A stretch of 64,000 nucleotides of DNA from Streptomyces maremycinicus (GTDB lineage Bacteria > Actinomycetota > Actinomycetes > Streptomycetales > Streptomycetaceae). The notes beneath the pieces were generated by a model, which saw only the letters and a program-made list of their open reading frames with translations, was not told the DNA's origin and made no database searches. Positions 57,228 to 64,000 of the stretch are shown one piece after another; position 1 is the first letter of the stretch, and each line of letters begins with the position of its first letter. The stretch is taken from NCBI RefSeq assembly GCF_001184025.1, contig NZ_BBYG01000010.1:558001-622000 (forward strand), read 5' to 3'. Position numbers and translations under genes: made by a program.

Positions 57228-58667
57228 TCAGGTTTCCGGCGGCGCGGCGAAACCGGTCAGCAGGGCGTCCGCCCGGTCCAGACCGCTCTCGGCGGAGATC
57301 TCCCGCACCGTCTGCGCGGACCGGACGGTGGCGAAGGTGACCCGCCCGGCCTCGAGCCGGTAGCCGTACACGGCGGGCCTGGGCAGGCTGTTGTACGACC
57401 AGTGCGCCGAGAAGTAGTACCCGCCGGTGTCGTGCAGGACCACCAGGTCGCCCTCGGCGAGCGCGGGCAGCGGCCGGTCGTGCGCCACGACGTCTCCGGC
57501 GAAGCAGAGCGGCCCGGCGACGTCCTGCCGGACGAGGGGCGTCCGTTTGGGCGTGCCGTCCGGGCCGTACGCGGACACCCGCAGCGGCCAGGCGTCCGGC
57601 ATGAAGACCGTGCGGGTGGCGATGTGCCCGCCCGCGTGGGTGAGCGCGACCCGGCGTCCACCGGCGTCCTTCACGTACTCGACGAGAGCCGCCGTGAAGC
57701 CGTTCTTCGCGATCAGGGAGCGGCCGAACTCGGTGACCACCTGGTAGCCGCCGTCCAGCAGCGCCGGTTCGGCGGCGTCGAGCGCGGCCACGTACTGCGC
57801 GTAGGTCGGCGTGACCGTGTCGTCGGCGAAGTTCACCGGCAGCCCGCCGCCCAGGTCGAGGCTGGTGACCTGGCGGCGGCCGACGGACGCGTTGATCTCC
57901 TCGGCGAGCCGGTGGATCGCCGCGAGGCCCTCCGCGATCAGCGGAAGGGGGCAGCCCTGCGAACCCACGTGCGCGTGCAGCCGGGTCAGCCACGGCCGCC
58001 GCGCGAAGGCCTCGACGACGCGGGTGCGGGCCCCCGGATCACGCAGGGCCACCCCGAACTTGGAGTGCGCGGTCGCCGTGCTCATCGCGCCGATCGACCC
58101 GCCCCCCACCTGCGGATTGACCCGCACCCCGAGCACCGAGGCGCAGCCCGGCGGGCGCAGGGCGTCGATCCGTTCCAGCTCGTCGAGGTTGTCCGCGTTG
58201 AGCGCGACGCCCAGGGCGAGGGCCTCCCGGATCTCGCTGCGGGTCTTCGCCGGGGAGTCCAGCACGATGCGCGCCGGGGCGAACCCCGCGTCCAGCGCCA
58301 GTCGCAGCTCGCCGCGGCTCGCCACCTCGCAGCCCATGCCGGTCTCGGCGAGCAGCCTCAGCACGGGCACCAGGGCACAGGCCTTGGCGGCGAAGGTGTG
58401 CAGGACCTCCGGCACCCGCGCGAACGCCGCGTGCAGGCCGGCGACACTGTCGCGCACCCCCCGCACGTCGACGAACCCGGCCAGCGGGCGGTCCTCGCCG
58501 AGCAGCCCGTCCGCGACGGCCTGCCGGACGGCGAGGGCCACGGGGGAGTCGTCGGCTCGCGGGTCGGTCGGTGCGTCGGTCGCTGCGTCGGTCGGTGCGT
58601 CGGTCCGGGGGCCGGTCCGCGGGTCGGTCGGTTCGGCGGACGGCTGGTTCTCGGCGGGGAGCAGCAC
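57228..58667 (-). CDS. Alanine-racemase-fold PLP decarboxylase (diaminopimelate/ornithine-type)
   Basis: A 479-aa fold-type III PLP enzyme. The cofactor lysine is Lys95 in HTFAAKAC. Other signatures are ATGMGCEVASRGELRLAL-like (TGMGCEVASRGEL), HAHVGSQGCPL, LDLGGGLPVNF, TEFGRSLIAKNG and CFAGDVVAHD, the last giving the second-subunit Cys-Asp. Relatives decarboxylate diaminopimelate, ornithine, arginine or siderophore/antibiotic precursors; the substrate-recognising helix is too divergent to choose. The GTG at 58667 has AGGAG 7 nt upstream. Residues 13-40 are a low-complexity Thr/Asp/Pro/Ala repeat (TDPRTGPRTDAPTDAAT) encoded by a GTCGGTGCGTCGGTC-type repeat (58555-58640), probably a linker. No lysine-pathway or siderophore gene is adjacent. 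Confidence 0.87.
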   Translation of the reverse strand: MLLPAENQPSAEPTDPRTGPRTDAPTDAATDAPTDPRADDSPVALAVRQAVADGLLGEDRPLAGFVDVRGVRDSVAGLHAAFARVPEVLHTFAAKACALVPVLRLLAETGMGCEVASRGELRLALDAGFAPARIVLDSPAKTRSEIREALALGVALNADNLDELERIDALRPPGCASVLGVRVNPQVGGGSIGAMSTATAHSKFGVALRDPGARTRVVEAFARRPWLTRLHAHVGSQGCPLPLIAEGLAAIHRLAEEINASVGRRQVTSLDLGGGLPVNFADDTVTPTYAQYVAALDAAEPALLDGGYQVVTEFGRSLIAKNGFTAALVEYVKDAGGRRVALTHAGGHIATRTVFMPDAWPLRVSAYGPDGTPKRTPLVRQDVAGPLCFAGDVVAHDRPLPALAEGDLVVLHDTGGYYFSAHWSYNSLPRPAVYGYRLEAGRVTFATVRSAQTVREISAESGLDRADALLTGFAAPPET

Positions 58668-59087
58668 GTGCTCGTCTCCTTCGGACGCGGAAGGTGTCAC
58701 GCGGGTCGGGTGACACCTCCAGACTCCTCCCGCGTCGGCCCCACGTCCTCGGGACCGGCCCGAGGACGAGCGGAACCTCCGTCTCCGCGGACGAGCGATC
58801 CCGGGCGCCGGAGCATGCGGGCGAGCGGGCAACGCGGGCGCGTCGACAGGCGGGCAGACGGGCGGGCAGGCGGGCGGGCAACGCGGGCGCGTCGACAGGC
58901 GGGCAGGCAGGCGGGCGGGCAAGCGGGCGCGGGAGCGCGGGGGCGCCGTCTCCCGGTCTTCTCCGGTGAAAGGCCGCGAGACCGGTGACATCGCCGATCC
59001 CCCCGCACCGGTCCGGCCCCGACAGTGGCACCGCCAGTCCAGCGGCGGCGCCTCTCGCGGCCCGCCCGACCGAGAGGACGACTCCTC
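58668..59087. other. 420-bp intergenic region with low-complexity direct repeats
   Basis: No gene supported. The centre is G/C-rich with GGCGGGCAGGC-like tracts and a 32-bp direct repeat (58825-58856, 58874-58905). Promoters of the two divergent genes must lie here but no hexamer pair is convincing. Confidence 0.5.
58825..58905. repeat. 32-bp direct repeat, 49 bp apart
   Basis: Two copies of a unit containing GCGGGCAACGCGGGCG followed by CGTCGACAGGCGGGCA at 58825-58856 and 58874-58905, separated by similar GGCGGGCAG-type runs. Probably slippage-prone DNA rather than a binding array. Confidence 0.6.
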
Positions 59088-60035
59088 GTGCAGCTTCACA
59101 TGCGCACCGGTGCGGCCCACCGCGCCTCCACCGGCTCCCCCCACCGCAGCTCCGCCCGACCCCGGCAGGGACAGCTCGTCCGGCTCGCCACGGCGGTCGC
59201 CGCCGTGCTCGGCCTCACCACGCTCAGCGGCCCCGGCGCGCACGCGGCGGACAACCCCTACGAGCGGGGTCCGGCGCCGACCACCGCGAGCATCGAGGCG
59301 CTGCGCGGCCCGTACGCGGTGTCCCAGACCACCGTCTCCTCGCTCGTCGCGACCGGCTTCGGCGGCGGCACGATCTACTACCCGACCAGCACCGCCGACG
59401 GCACCTTCGGCGCGATCGCCGTCGCGCCCGGCTACACCGCCACCCAGTCCTCCCTCGCCTGGCTGGGCCCGCGGCTGGCGTCCCAGGGCTTCGTCGTCTT
59501 CACCATCGACACGCTCACCACGCTGGACCAGCCCGACTCCCGCGGCCGTCAGCTGCTCGCGGCCCTGGACCACCTCACCCAGGTCAGCTCCGTGCGCACC
59601 CGTGTCGACAGCAGCCGCCTCGGCGTCATGGGCCACTCGATGGGCGGCGGTGGCAGCCTGGAGGCCGCCAAGGCTCGGCCCTCGCTCCAGGCCGCGATCC
59701 CGCTGACGCCGTGGAACCTCGACAAGAGCTGGCCCGAGATCACCACACCCACGCTGATCGTCGGCTCCGACGGCGACACGGTCGCCCCGGTCGGCACCCA
59801 CGCGGAGCCGTTCTACTCCAGCCTGCCGTCCTCCCTGGACCGCGCCTACCTGGAGCTGAACAACGCCACCCACTTCACCCCGAACTCGTCGAACACGACG
59901 ATCGCGAAGTACGGCATCTCGTGGCTGAAGCGCTTCATCGACAACGACACGCGCTACGAGCAGTTCCTGTGCCCGCTCCCGCGGCCCAGCACGACGATCG
60001 ACGAGTACCGGGGCAACTGCCCGCACACGTCCTGA
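59088..60035 (+). CDS. Secreted polyester hydrolase, cutinase/PET-hydrolase family
   Basis: A 315-aa exported alpha/beta hydrolase. The GTG at 59088 lies 10 nt after GAGAGG. A long signal peptide ends after GAHAA near residue 54; the mature enzyme starts [11 protein letters not shown], as in Thermobifida cutinases and LCC. The catalytic triad is Ser184 (GHSMGGG), Asp230 (SDGDTVAP) and His262 (NATHFTPN), with the Asp-to-His spacing of 32 seen in LCC. The oxyanion hole is Tyr in APGYTATQ and Met185. The aromatic clamp has LTPWN. The C-terminus has the conserved disulfide pair (FLCPLP...GNCP). Relatives hydrolyse cutin, suberin and polyethylene terephthalate. Natural substrate is probably plant polyester. 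It is monocistronic. Confidence 0.92.
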   Translation: MQLHMRTGAAHRASTGSPHRSSARPRQGQLVRLATAVAAVLGLTTLSGPGAHAADNPYERGPAPTTASIEALRGPYAVSQTTVSSLVATGFGGGTIYYPTSTADGTFGAIAVAPGYTATQSSLAWLGPRLASQGFVVFTIDTLTTLDQPDSRGRQLLAALDHLTQVSSVRTRVDSSRLGVMGHSMGGGGSLEAAKARPSLQAAIPLTPWNLDKSWPEITTPTLIVGSDGDTVAPVGTHAEPFYSSLPSSLDRAYLELNNATHFTPNSSNTTIAKYGISWLKRFIDNDTRYEQFLCPLPRPSTTIDEYRGNCPHTS

Positions 60036-60255
60036 TACGACGTGAGGAGAACGGGGCCGCAGCCGCAGCCGCAGTTGTTGGTGCTGCTGCCGTCGCCGTC
60101 GCCGTCGTCGCTGTGCGGGTGCACGCGACGCGGCGGCGGCCGTTGGGATCCGGCACAAGGTGTGTCACGGCCGTCGCGCGAGAACCCACTGGTGGCGGGT
60201 GCGGAACGGCCCGCGGCGGCGTCGTCGCCGAACCGGTCGGACGGCTTCCGCCGCC

Positions 60256-60273
60256 CGTTACCCGTACGTAACG
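60256..60273. promoter_or_regulatory. Palindrome just before the LuxR-type regulator gene
   Basis: CGTTAC (60256-60261) and GTAACG (60268-60273) flank 6 bp, ending 8 nt before the ATG at 60282. It could be an operator for autoregulation. The preceding 180 bp contain GCCGCA and GCCGTC trinucleotide-type repeats but no gene. Confidence 0.35.
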
Positions 60274-60281
60274 TCACGGGA

Positions 60282-63200
60282 ATGAGCGGACAGACGACCG
60301 ACGGCGGCGGTGTGCGGGTGGTGACCGGTGAACCCGGCTGCGGCCGCACGGCGTTCCTGGCCCGCGCCGCCCGCTCGTGCCCGGCCGCGTACGTGGTCGG
60401 TGTGCGGGCCGACCCGGTGGCCTCGGCCGTACCCCTAGGGGGTCTGCGCGCCCTGCTGCGTGCCCTCGGCGCGCCGGTGGGGCCGTGGGCCGCCTCCGGC
60501 CCGCCCTGGGTGGTGCTCGTCGACGCCCTGCGGGCCGCGTCCGGCGGCAGACCGATGCTGGTGTGCGTCGACGACGCGCATCTGTGGGACGCCCCCACCC
60601 GCGCCGTGCTGGGCCGCACCGCCGACCACCTGCGCGGCGGCCGGGTGAGCGTGCTGCTGAGCGTCTCCGGACACCGGCCGGTCGACCGGGAGTTCGCCGC
60701 GCTGCCGGTGGTGCGCGTCGACCCGCTCTCCCCGGCGGAGGCGGCCACGCTCCTGGACGAGGCGACGGGCGGGGCCCTCGACCGGGCGGTGCGCGACGAC
60801 CTGGTGGACGCGGCCGCGGGCAGCCCGGCGCTGCTGCTGGGGATGGTCCGGCGGCTGTCGCCCGGCCAGATCCGCGGTCACCGCGAGCTGCCCGGGCCGC
60901 CGGTCGACGCCGAGCTGCTGACCGGGCTCGCCGGCCCCTTCCTGACCGGGTTCACACCGGCGCAGGAGGACCTGCTGCTGACGGTCGCGGCGGCCGTCCG
61001 GGACACGGACCACACCGAGGGCACCCGGGTCGGACTGACGCTCGTCCGGCGGGCGGTGGAGCTGCTGCGGGGGACGCGTCCCGGCGCGCGGTCCGCGTAC
61101 TCCTTCGACCCGCTGCCCGAGCTGCTCGTCCGGGCCGACGGCGAGGTCGGGTTCCACAGCGATCTGCTGCGCCGCGCGGTGTACGCGGGCGCGCGGCCCG
61201 AGCGGCGTCGGGCCGCACACCGCGCGCTGGCCCGGGCCCTGGCGGAGACGGGGGCCGGCGATCTGCCCGTGCTGCTGCACCGGGCCCGCTCCGCGACCGT
61301 GCCCCCGAGCGGGACGGCGACCGGACTGGCGGCGGCGGCCGACGACCGGACGCATCCCCGGAGCCTGCGGTGCGCGGCCTACACCCACGCCGCCGATCTG
61401 AGCGAGGACGGCACCCGGCGCGCGGAGTGGTACACGGCCGCGGCCGAGCAGGCCCTGCTGGACGGTCGCACGCACCGGGCCCTGCGGCTGCTCGACCGGG
61501 CCCGGGACAGCGCGGTGCCCACGGCACTGCGCGGTCGCGTCGAACTGGTTCGCGGTACGACGGTCCTGTACGACGGCGCCGTCGACGAGGCCAGAGCGTC
61601 CCTGCTCCTGGCGGCACGCCTGCTCGCCGAGTCGTCCCCACGCCGGTCCCAGGCGGCCCTGCTGGCCGCGGTCGACGCCGCCTGGACAGCGGGCGACCCC
61701 CAGGGCTGCCTACAAGCCCTGACCACGGCCGACCCCCTCCAGCCCCCGGCCCCGGCCCCGGTTCAGGTCCCGGCCTCCGCCCCGGCCCCGGCCCCGGTTC
61801 AGGTCCCGGCCTCCGCCCCGGCCCCGGCCCCGGTTCAGGTCCCGGCCTCCGCCCCGGCCCCGGCCCCGGTTCAGGTCCCGGCCTCCGCCCCGGCCCCGGC
61901 CCCGGTTCAGGTCCCGGCCTCGGCCCGGGCCCGGGCCCAAGCCCCGACCCATGCCCCCGCCTCGGCCCCGGGCCGACTCCCGGTTCCGGATGCGCGGGTT
62001 GCCGCCAGGCAGCAGGCCGGGGTCCGTTCGGCGGACCGGCCGGGGGACCGGGGTGACGAGCCGGGCGGTCGGCCCGGGACGGACACCGGGGAAGACGCGC
62101 AGGCCCCGGACACTCGTTCCGTCCGGCAACTCGGTGACCCTCGCCCCCCGGACGCTTCGGCGGGGCCGCCCGGCGTCCAGGGTGGGGCGGTGGGGGGTGT
62201 GGGGCACGGTGTCGGGTTGCTCGGCTACCGGGCCGGTCTTCGGGCTCTGCTCGAGGGGGAGTTCACGCAGGCGGCGGGGCCGCTGCGGCGGCTGGTCGTG
62301 GACGCGGAGGCCGCGGGCGCGGCCGGGACCGAGGAACCGGACACCGCGCTGCGCGCGGCAGCCGCCGCCCTGCTGCTGGGCGATCTCGCGGCCGCCCGCC
62401 GCGCCGGGGCGCGGGCCCTGGCCGCCGCGGGCACCCCCGGGACCGCCGCGACCCTCGCGCGGGCCCGGGAGTACCTCGCCTACGCGGAGCTGCGCGCCGG
62501 GCGGCACGCGCTGGCCAGGACCCACGCGGAGGAGGGGCTGCGGGCCGCGCACCGGACGGGGCAGCGCAACACGGCCGCCCACCACCACGCGGTACTCGCC
62601 CTCGCCGCGTCGATCGAGGGCACTCCCGAGGAGGTCGCCGCCCACGCGGACACCGCGCTGGCCACCGCCCGGCAGCACGGCCTCGTGCAGGCCGCGACGC
62701 TGGCGGAGTGGGCGACGGCACGGGCCGACCTGGCCGGCGGGCGCCCCCGGGAGGCCGCGGACCGCCTCGGGCCACTCGTCCGCCCGGGGCCGCGCAGAGG
62801 GCACTTCGCGGTGTGGATGCTCGCCGTACCGTGTTTCGTGGAGGCCGCCGCATCGACCGGACGGGCCGACGACGGCGTCACCGAGGTCTCCGAGGTCGTC
62901 GAGGAGTTCGCCCGGTGGGCCGGGTTCGGCGCCGACCCGCAGGCCCCCGCCCAGCTGACGCGCTGCCGGGCGCTGCTGGCCCCCGCGGACCGGGCCGACA
63001 GCCTGTACCGTCACGCGCTCGACCTGCACGACGCGGCCGGCGGCGGCGACTTCGAACGCGCCCGCACCGAGCTGCTGCACGGCAAGTGGCTGCGCAGGCG
63101 TCGCCGGCTGAGCGAGGCCCGCGACCGACTCGGCGCCGCCCTCGTCGGCTTCGAACGTTGCGGCGCGCGTGTCTGGGCGGACCAGGCCCGGGCCGAACTA

Positions 63201-63455
63201 CGGGCGGGCGGCGTGGCGCAGAGCGGCGGAGGGCGAGCGCCAGGGCTGGGCCTGGGGCTCGACGGACTCACCCCGCAGCAGCTGCGGATCGCCCGGCGCG
63301 TGGCCGAGGGCGCCACCAACCGGGAGGTGGCGCTGACCCTCTCCGTCAGCACCCGAACCGTGGACTACCACCTGCGGAAGGTCTTCGCGGCGCTGGGCGT
63401 GCGTTCCCGCGTCGAACTGGTGCGCATGGTCGAGAAGGCCGGACAGGAGGGTTGA
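60282..63455 (+). CDS. LuxR-family large ATPase regulator (LAL type)
   Basis: A 1057-aa regulator. The ATP site is GEPGCGRTAF (about 16-25) and Walker B MLVCVDDAHLWD (about 95). A helical region follows to residue 485. Residues 488-560 are a Pro/Ala/Val repeat, five units of PAPVQVPASAPA, then a Pro/Arg/Gly linker to about 640. Helical TPR-like repeats fill 650-960. The C-terminal LuxR helix-turn-helix (about 990-1050) has LTPQQLRIARRVAEGATNREVALTLSVSTRTVDYHLRKVF. LAL proteins usually activate secondary-metabolite or sugar genes. The ATG at 60282 lacks a ribosome binding site; the frame is open upstream to 60042. The neighbours do not reveal its targets. Confidence 0.87.
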   Translation: MSGQTTDGGGVRVVTGEPGCGRTAFLARAARSCPAAYVVGVRADPVASAVPLGGLRALLRALGAPVGPWAASGPPWVVLVDALRAASGGRPMLVCVDDAHLWDAPTRAVLGRTADHLRGGRVSVLLSVSGHRPVDREFAALPVVRVDPLSPAEAATLLDEATGGALDRAVRDDLVDAAAGSPALLLGMVRRLSPGQIRGHRELPGPPVDAELLTGLAGPFLTGFTPAQEDLLLTVAAAVRDTDHTEGTRVGLTLVRRAVELLRGTRPGARSAYSFDPLPELLVRADGEVGFHSDLLRRAVYAGARPERRRAAHRALARALAETGAGDLPVLLHRARSATVPPSGTATGLAAAADDRTHPRSLRCAAYTHAADLSEDGTRRAEWYTAAAEQALLDGRTHRALRLLDRARDSAVPTALRGRVELVRGTTVLYDGAVDEARASLLLAARLLAESSPRRSQAALLAAVDAAWTAGDPQGCLQALTTADPLQPPAPAPVQVPASAPAPAPVQVPASAPAPAPVQVPASAPAPAPVQVPASAPAPAPVQVPASARARAQAPTHAPASAPGRLPVPDARVAARQQAGVRSADRPGDRGDEPGGRPGTDTGEDAQAPDTRSVRQLGDPRPPDASAGPPGVQGGAVGGVGHGVGLLGYRAGLRALLEGEFTQAAGPLRRLVVDAEAAGAAGTEEPDTALRAAAAALLLGDLAAARRAGARALAAAGTPGTAATLARAREYLAYAELRAGRHALARTHAEEGLRAAHRTGQRNTAAHHHAVLALAASIEGTPEEVAAHADTALATARQHGLVQAATLAEWATARADLAGGRPREAADRLGPLVRPGPRRGHFAVWMLAVPCFVEAAASTGRADDGVTEVSEVVEEFARWAGFGADPQAPAQLTRCRALLAPADRADSLYRHALDLHDAAGGGDFERARTELLHGKWLRRRRRLSEARDRLGAALVGFERCGARVWADQARAELRAGGVAQSGGGRAPGLGLGLDGLTPQQLRIARRVAEGATNREVALTLSVSTRTVDYHLRKVFAALGVRSRVELVRMVEKAGQEG
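61747..61925 (+). repeat. 36-bp in-frame minisatellite, five copies
   Basis: The anchor GTTCAGGTCCCGGCCTC starts at 61761, 61797, 61833, 61869 and 61905, exactly 36 bp apart. Each copy codes for 12 residues (PAPVQVPASAPA register). Copies are nearly identical at DNA level, including third positions, so copy number is probably changing. It lies in a linker of the LuxR-family regulator. Confidence 0.9.
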
Positions 63456-63563
63456 CCGGAGAGAAAACAATGCTGCACACCCCTAGGGACCGACCGGACG
63501 GTATGCCATCCTTCGTGGCAGGACGAGTCGGACGGTTGAACACTGCCCCGGGGGAGGACCGCG

Positions 63564-64000
63564 ATGCATCAGGCCCTACGGTCACGGACCGTGTTCCGTC
63601 CCGCGCCCGGTGCGCCGGCCGCCCCCGGGCCCCGGCCGCACCCGCCGCACGTGCGGTCGCTGATCGACGCCGACGCCCTCCGGGTCCTGCACCGTGCCGC
63701 ACGGGCGCTCCTGGCGGATCTGCCCGATCTCACCGACCGGCTGGTGGCCGCGCTCCAGGACCAGGAGCCCGCCTACCGCGCGGCCGTGACGAGCGATCCC
63801 GCCGCCACCTGGCAGGAGGTGCACCGCTCGCTGCGGCACAGCGTGTCCTCGCTCATCGACCCGAGGGGCAACCGGGACGCGGCCCGCCGCTGCTCGTGGA
63901 AGATCGGCGCGACCCGCGCGGAACAGGGTCTTCCGCTGGACGCCCTGCTGCACGCGTTCCGGCTGGGCGGGTCCCTGGTGTGGCAGGGGCTCATCGAGGA
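63564..64000 (+). CDS. PucR/CdaR-like transcriptional regulator, N-terminal part (runs off the window)
   Basis: The ATG at 63564 has GGGGGAGG 6 nt upstream. The 145 residues present begin with a disordered Pro-rich tail (MHQALRSRTVFRPAPGAPAA), then a helical domain: LIDADALRVLHRAARALLADLPDLTD, QEPAYRAAVTSDPAATWQEVHRSLR and GATRAEQGLPLDALLHAFRLGGSLVW. This is the RsbRD-like sensor domain typical of actinobacterial PucR-type regulators (the AEQGxPLDxLLHAFRxG motif). The GGDEF-like and C-terminal helix-turn-helix domains lie outside. It follows the LuxR gene by 108 bp in the same direction. Confidence 0.8.
   Translation, partial: MHQALRSRTVFRPAPGAPAAPGPRPHPPHVRSLIDADALRVLHRAARALLADLPDLTDRLVAALQDQEPAYRAAVTSDPAATWQEVHRSLRHSVSSLIDPRGNRDAARRCSWKIGATRAEQGLPLDALLHAFRLGGSLVWQGLIE

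Noticed and set aside
57228..58667. Calling this the housekeeping diaminopimelate decarboxylase LysA
   Set aside because: The active-site tail (EFGRSL, CFAGD) and the lack of lysine/threonine genes nearby make the substrate uncertain, so only the fold is called.
58825..58905. CRISPR or iteron origin
   Set aside because: Only two copies within low-complexity GGCGGGC tracts; no replication gene nearby.

Overview
The window is a stretch of linear-chromosome-style Streptomyces (or very close actinomycete) DNA. The signs are very high GC with third positions almost always G or C, frequent GTG and TTG starts, AGGAG-type ribosome binding sites, twin-arginine and lipoprotein signals, mycothiol-type formaldehyde metabolism, a proteasome subunit and SpoIIE-type PP2C phosphatases. 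I see no rRNA, tRNA, CRISPR array, insertion sequence, integrase or prophage gene. Genes are mostly single units or short operons.

Layout. 1-8.9 kb: a cut-off glycosyltransferase, a secreted GH27 alpha-galactosidase with a ricin-type lectin tail, a SnoaL-like protein, a small secreted protein, an ABC exporter, and a mycothiol-dependent formaldehyde dehydrogenase/MBL hydrolase/SDR group. 9-24 kb: a PLP decarboxylase, an L,D-transpeptidase, a membrane-tethered S1 protease, a DUF3800-like protein facing a MalY-type lyase, a PPOX protein, a large secreted alpha/beta hydrolase, a TetR regulator with an OB-fold protein under a shared palindromic operator, FolD, an ATP-grasp protein and a membrane-anchored peptidoglycan-binding protein. 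24-31 kb: an ANTAR/GAF/PAS/PP2C phosphatase, an RpiR regulator, a non-coding 100-bp tandem repeat, a PAP2/haloperoxidase-like secreted protein and a BadF-type sugar kinase.

31.8-40.3 kb is the clearest accessory system: a ROK regulator with a palindromic operator, a sugar ABC importer (lipoprotein and two permeases; no ATPase, so a shared MsiK-type ATPase is expected) and two large, unrecognised, probably glycan-active enzymes. 40.3-45.3 kb: a DUF6461-like protein, a P-loop kinase, a SnoaL-like protein, and a beta-phosphoglucomutase-like HAD translationally coupled to a GH65 phosphorylase.

45.3-64 kb: an orphan proteasome beta subunit, an amino-acid permease/helical-protein operon, a DUF5709 stress protein with a sigma-B-like promoter, soluble transhydrogenase, an MMPL exporter, a membrane-bound PP2C phosphatase, a GNAT protein preceded by a tiny leader ORF and hairpin, an oxidoreductase, a group IV-type PLP decarboxylase, a secreted polyester hydrolase of the cutinase/PET-hydrolase family, a large LuxR/ATPase regulator with a 36-bp minisatellite, and the start of a PucR-like regulator.

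Recurring regulatory features are leaderless starts (a TANNNT-like -10 hexamer 6-7 nt before the start codon) and long GC-rich hairpins between convergent genes.
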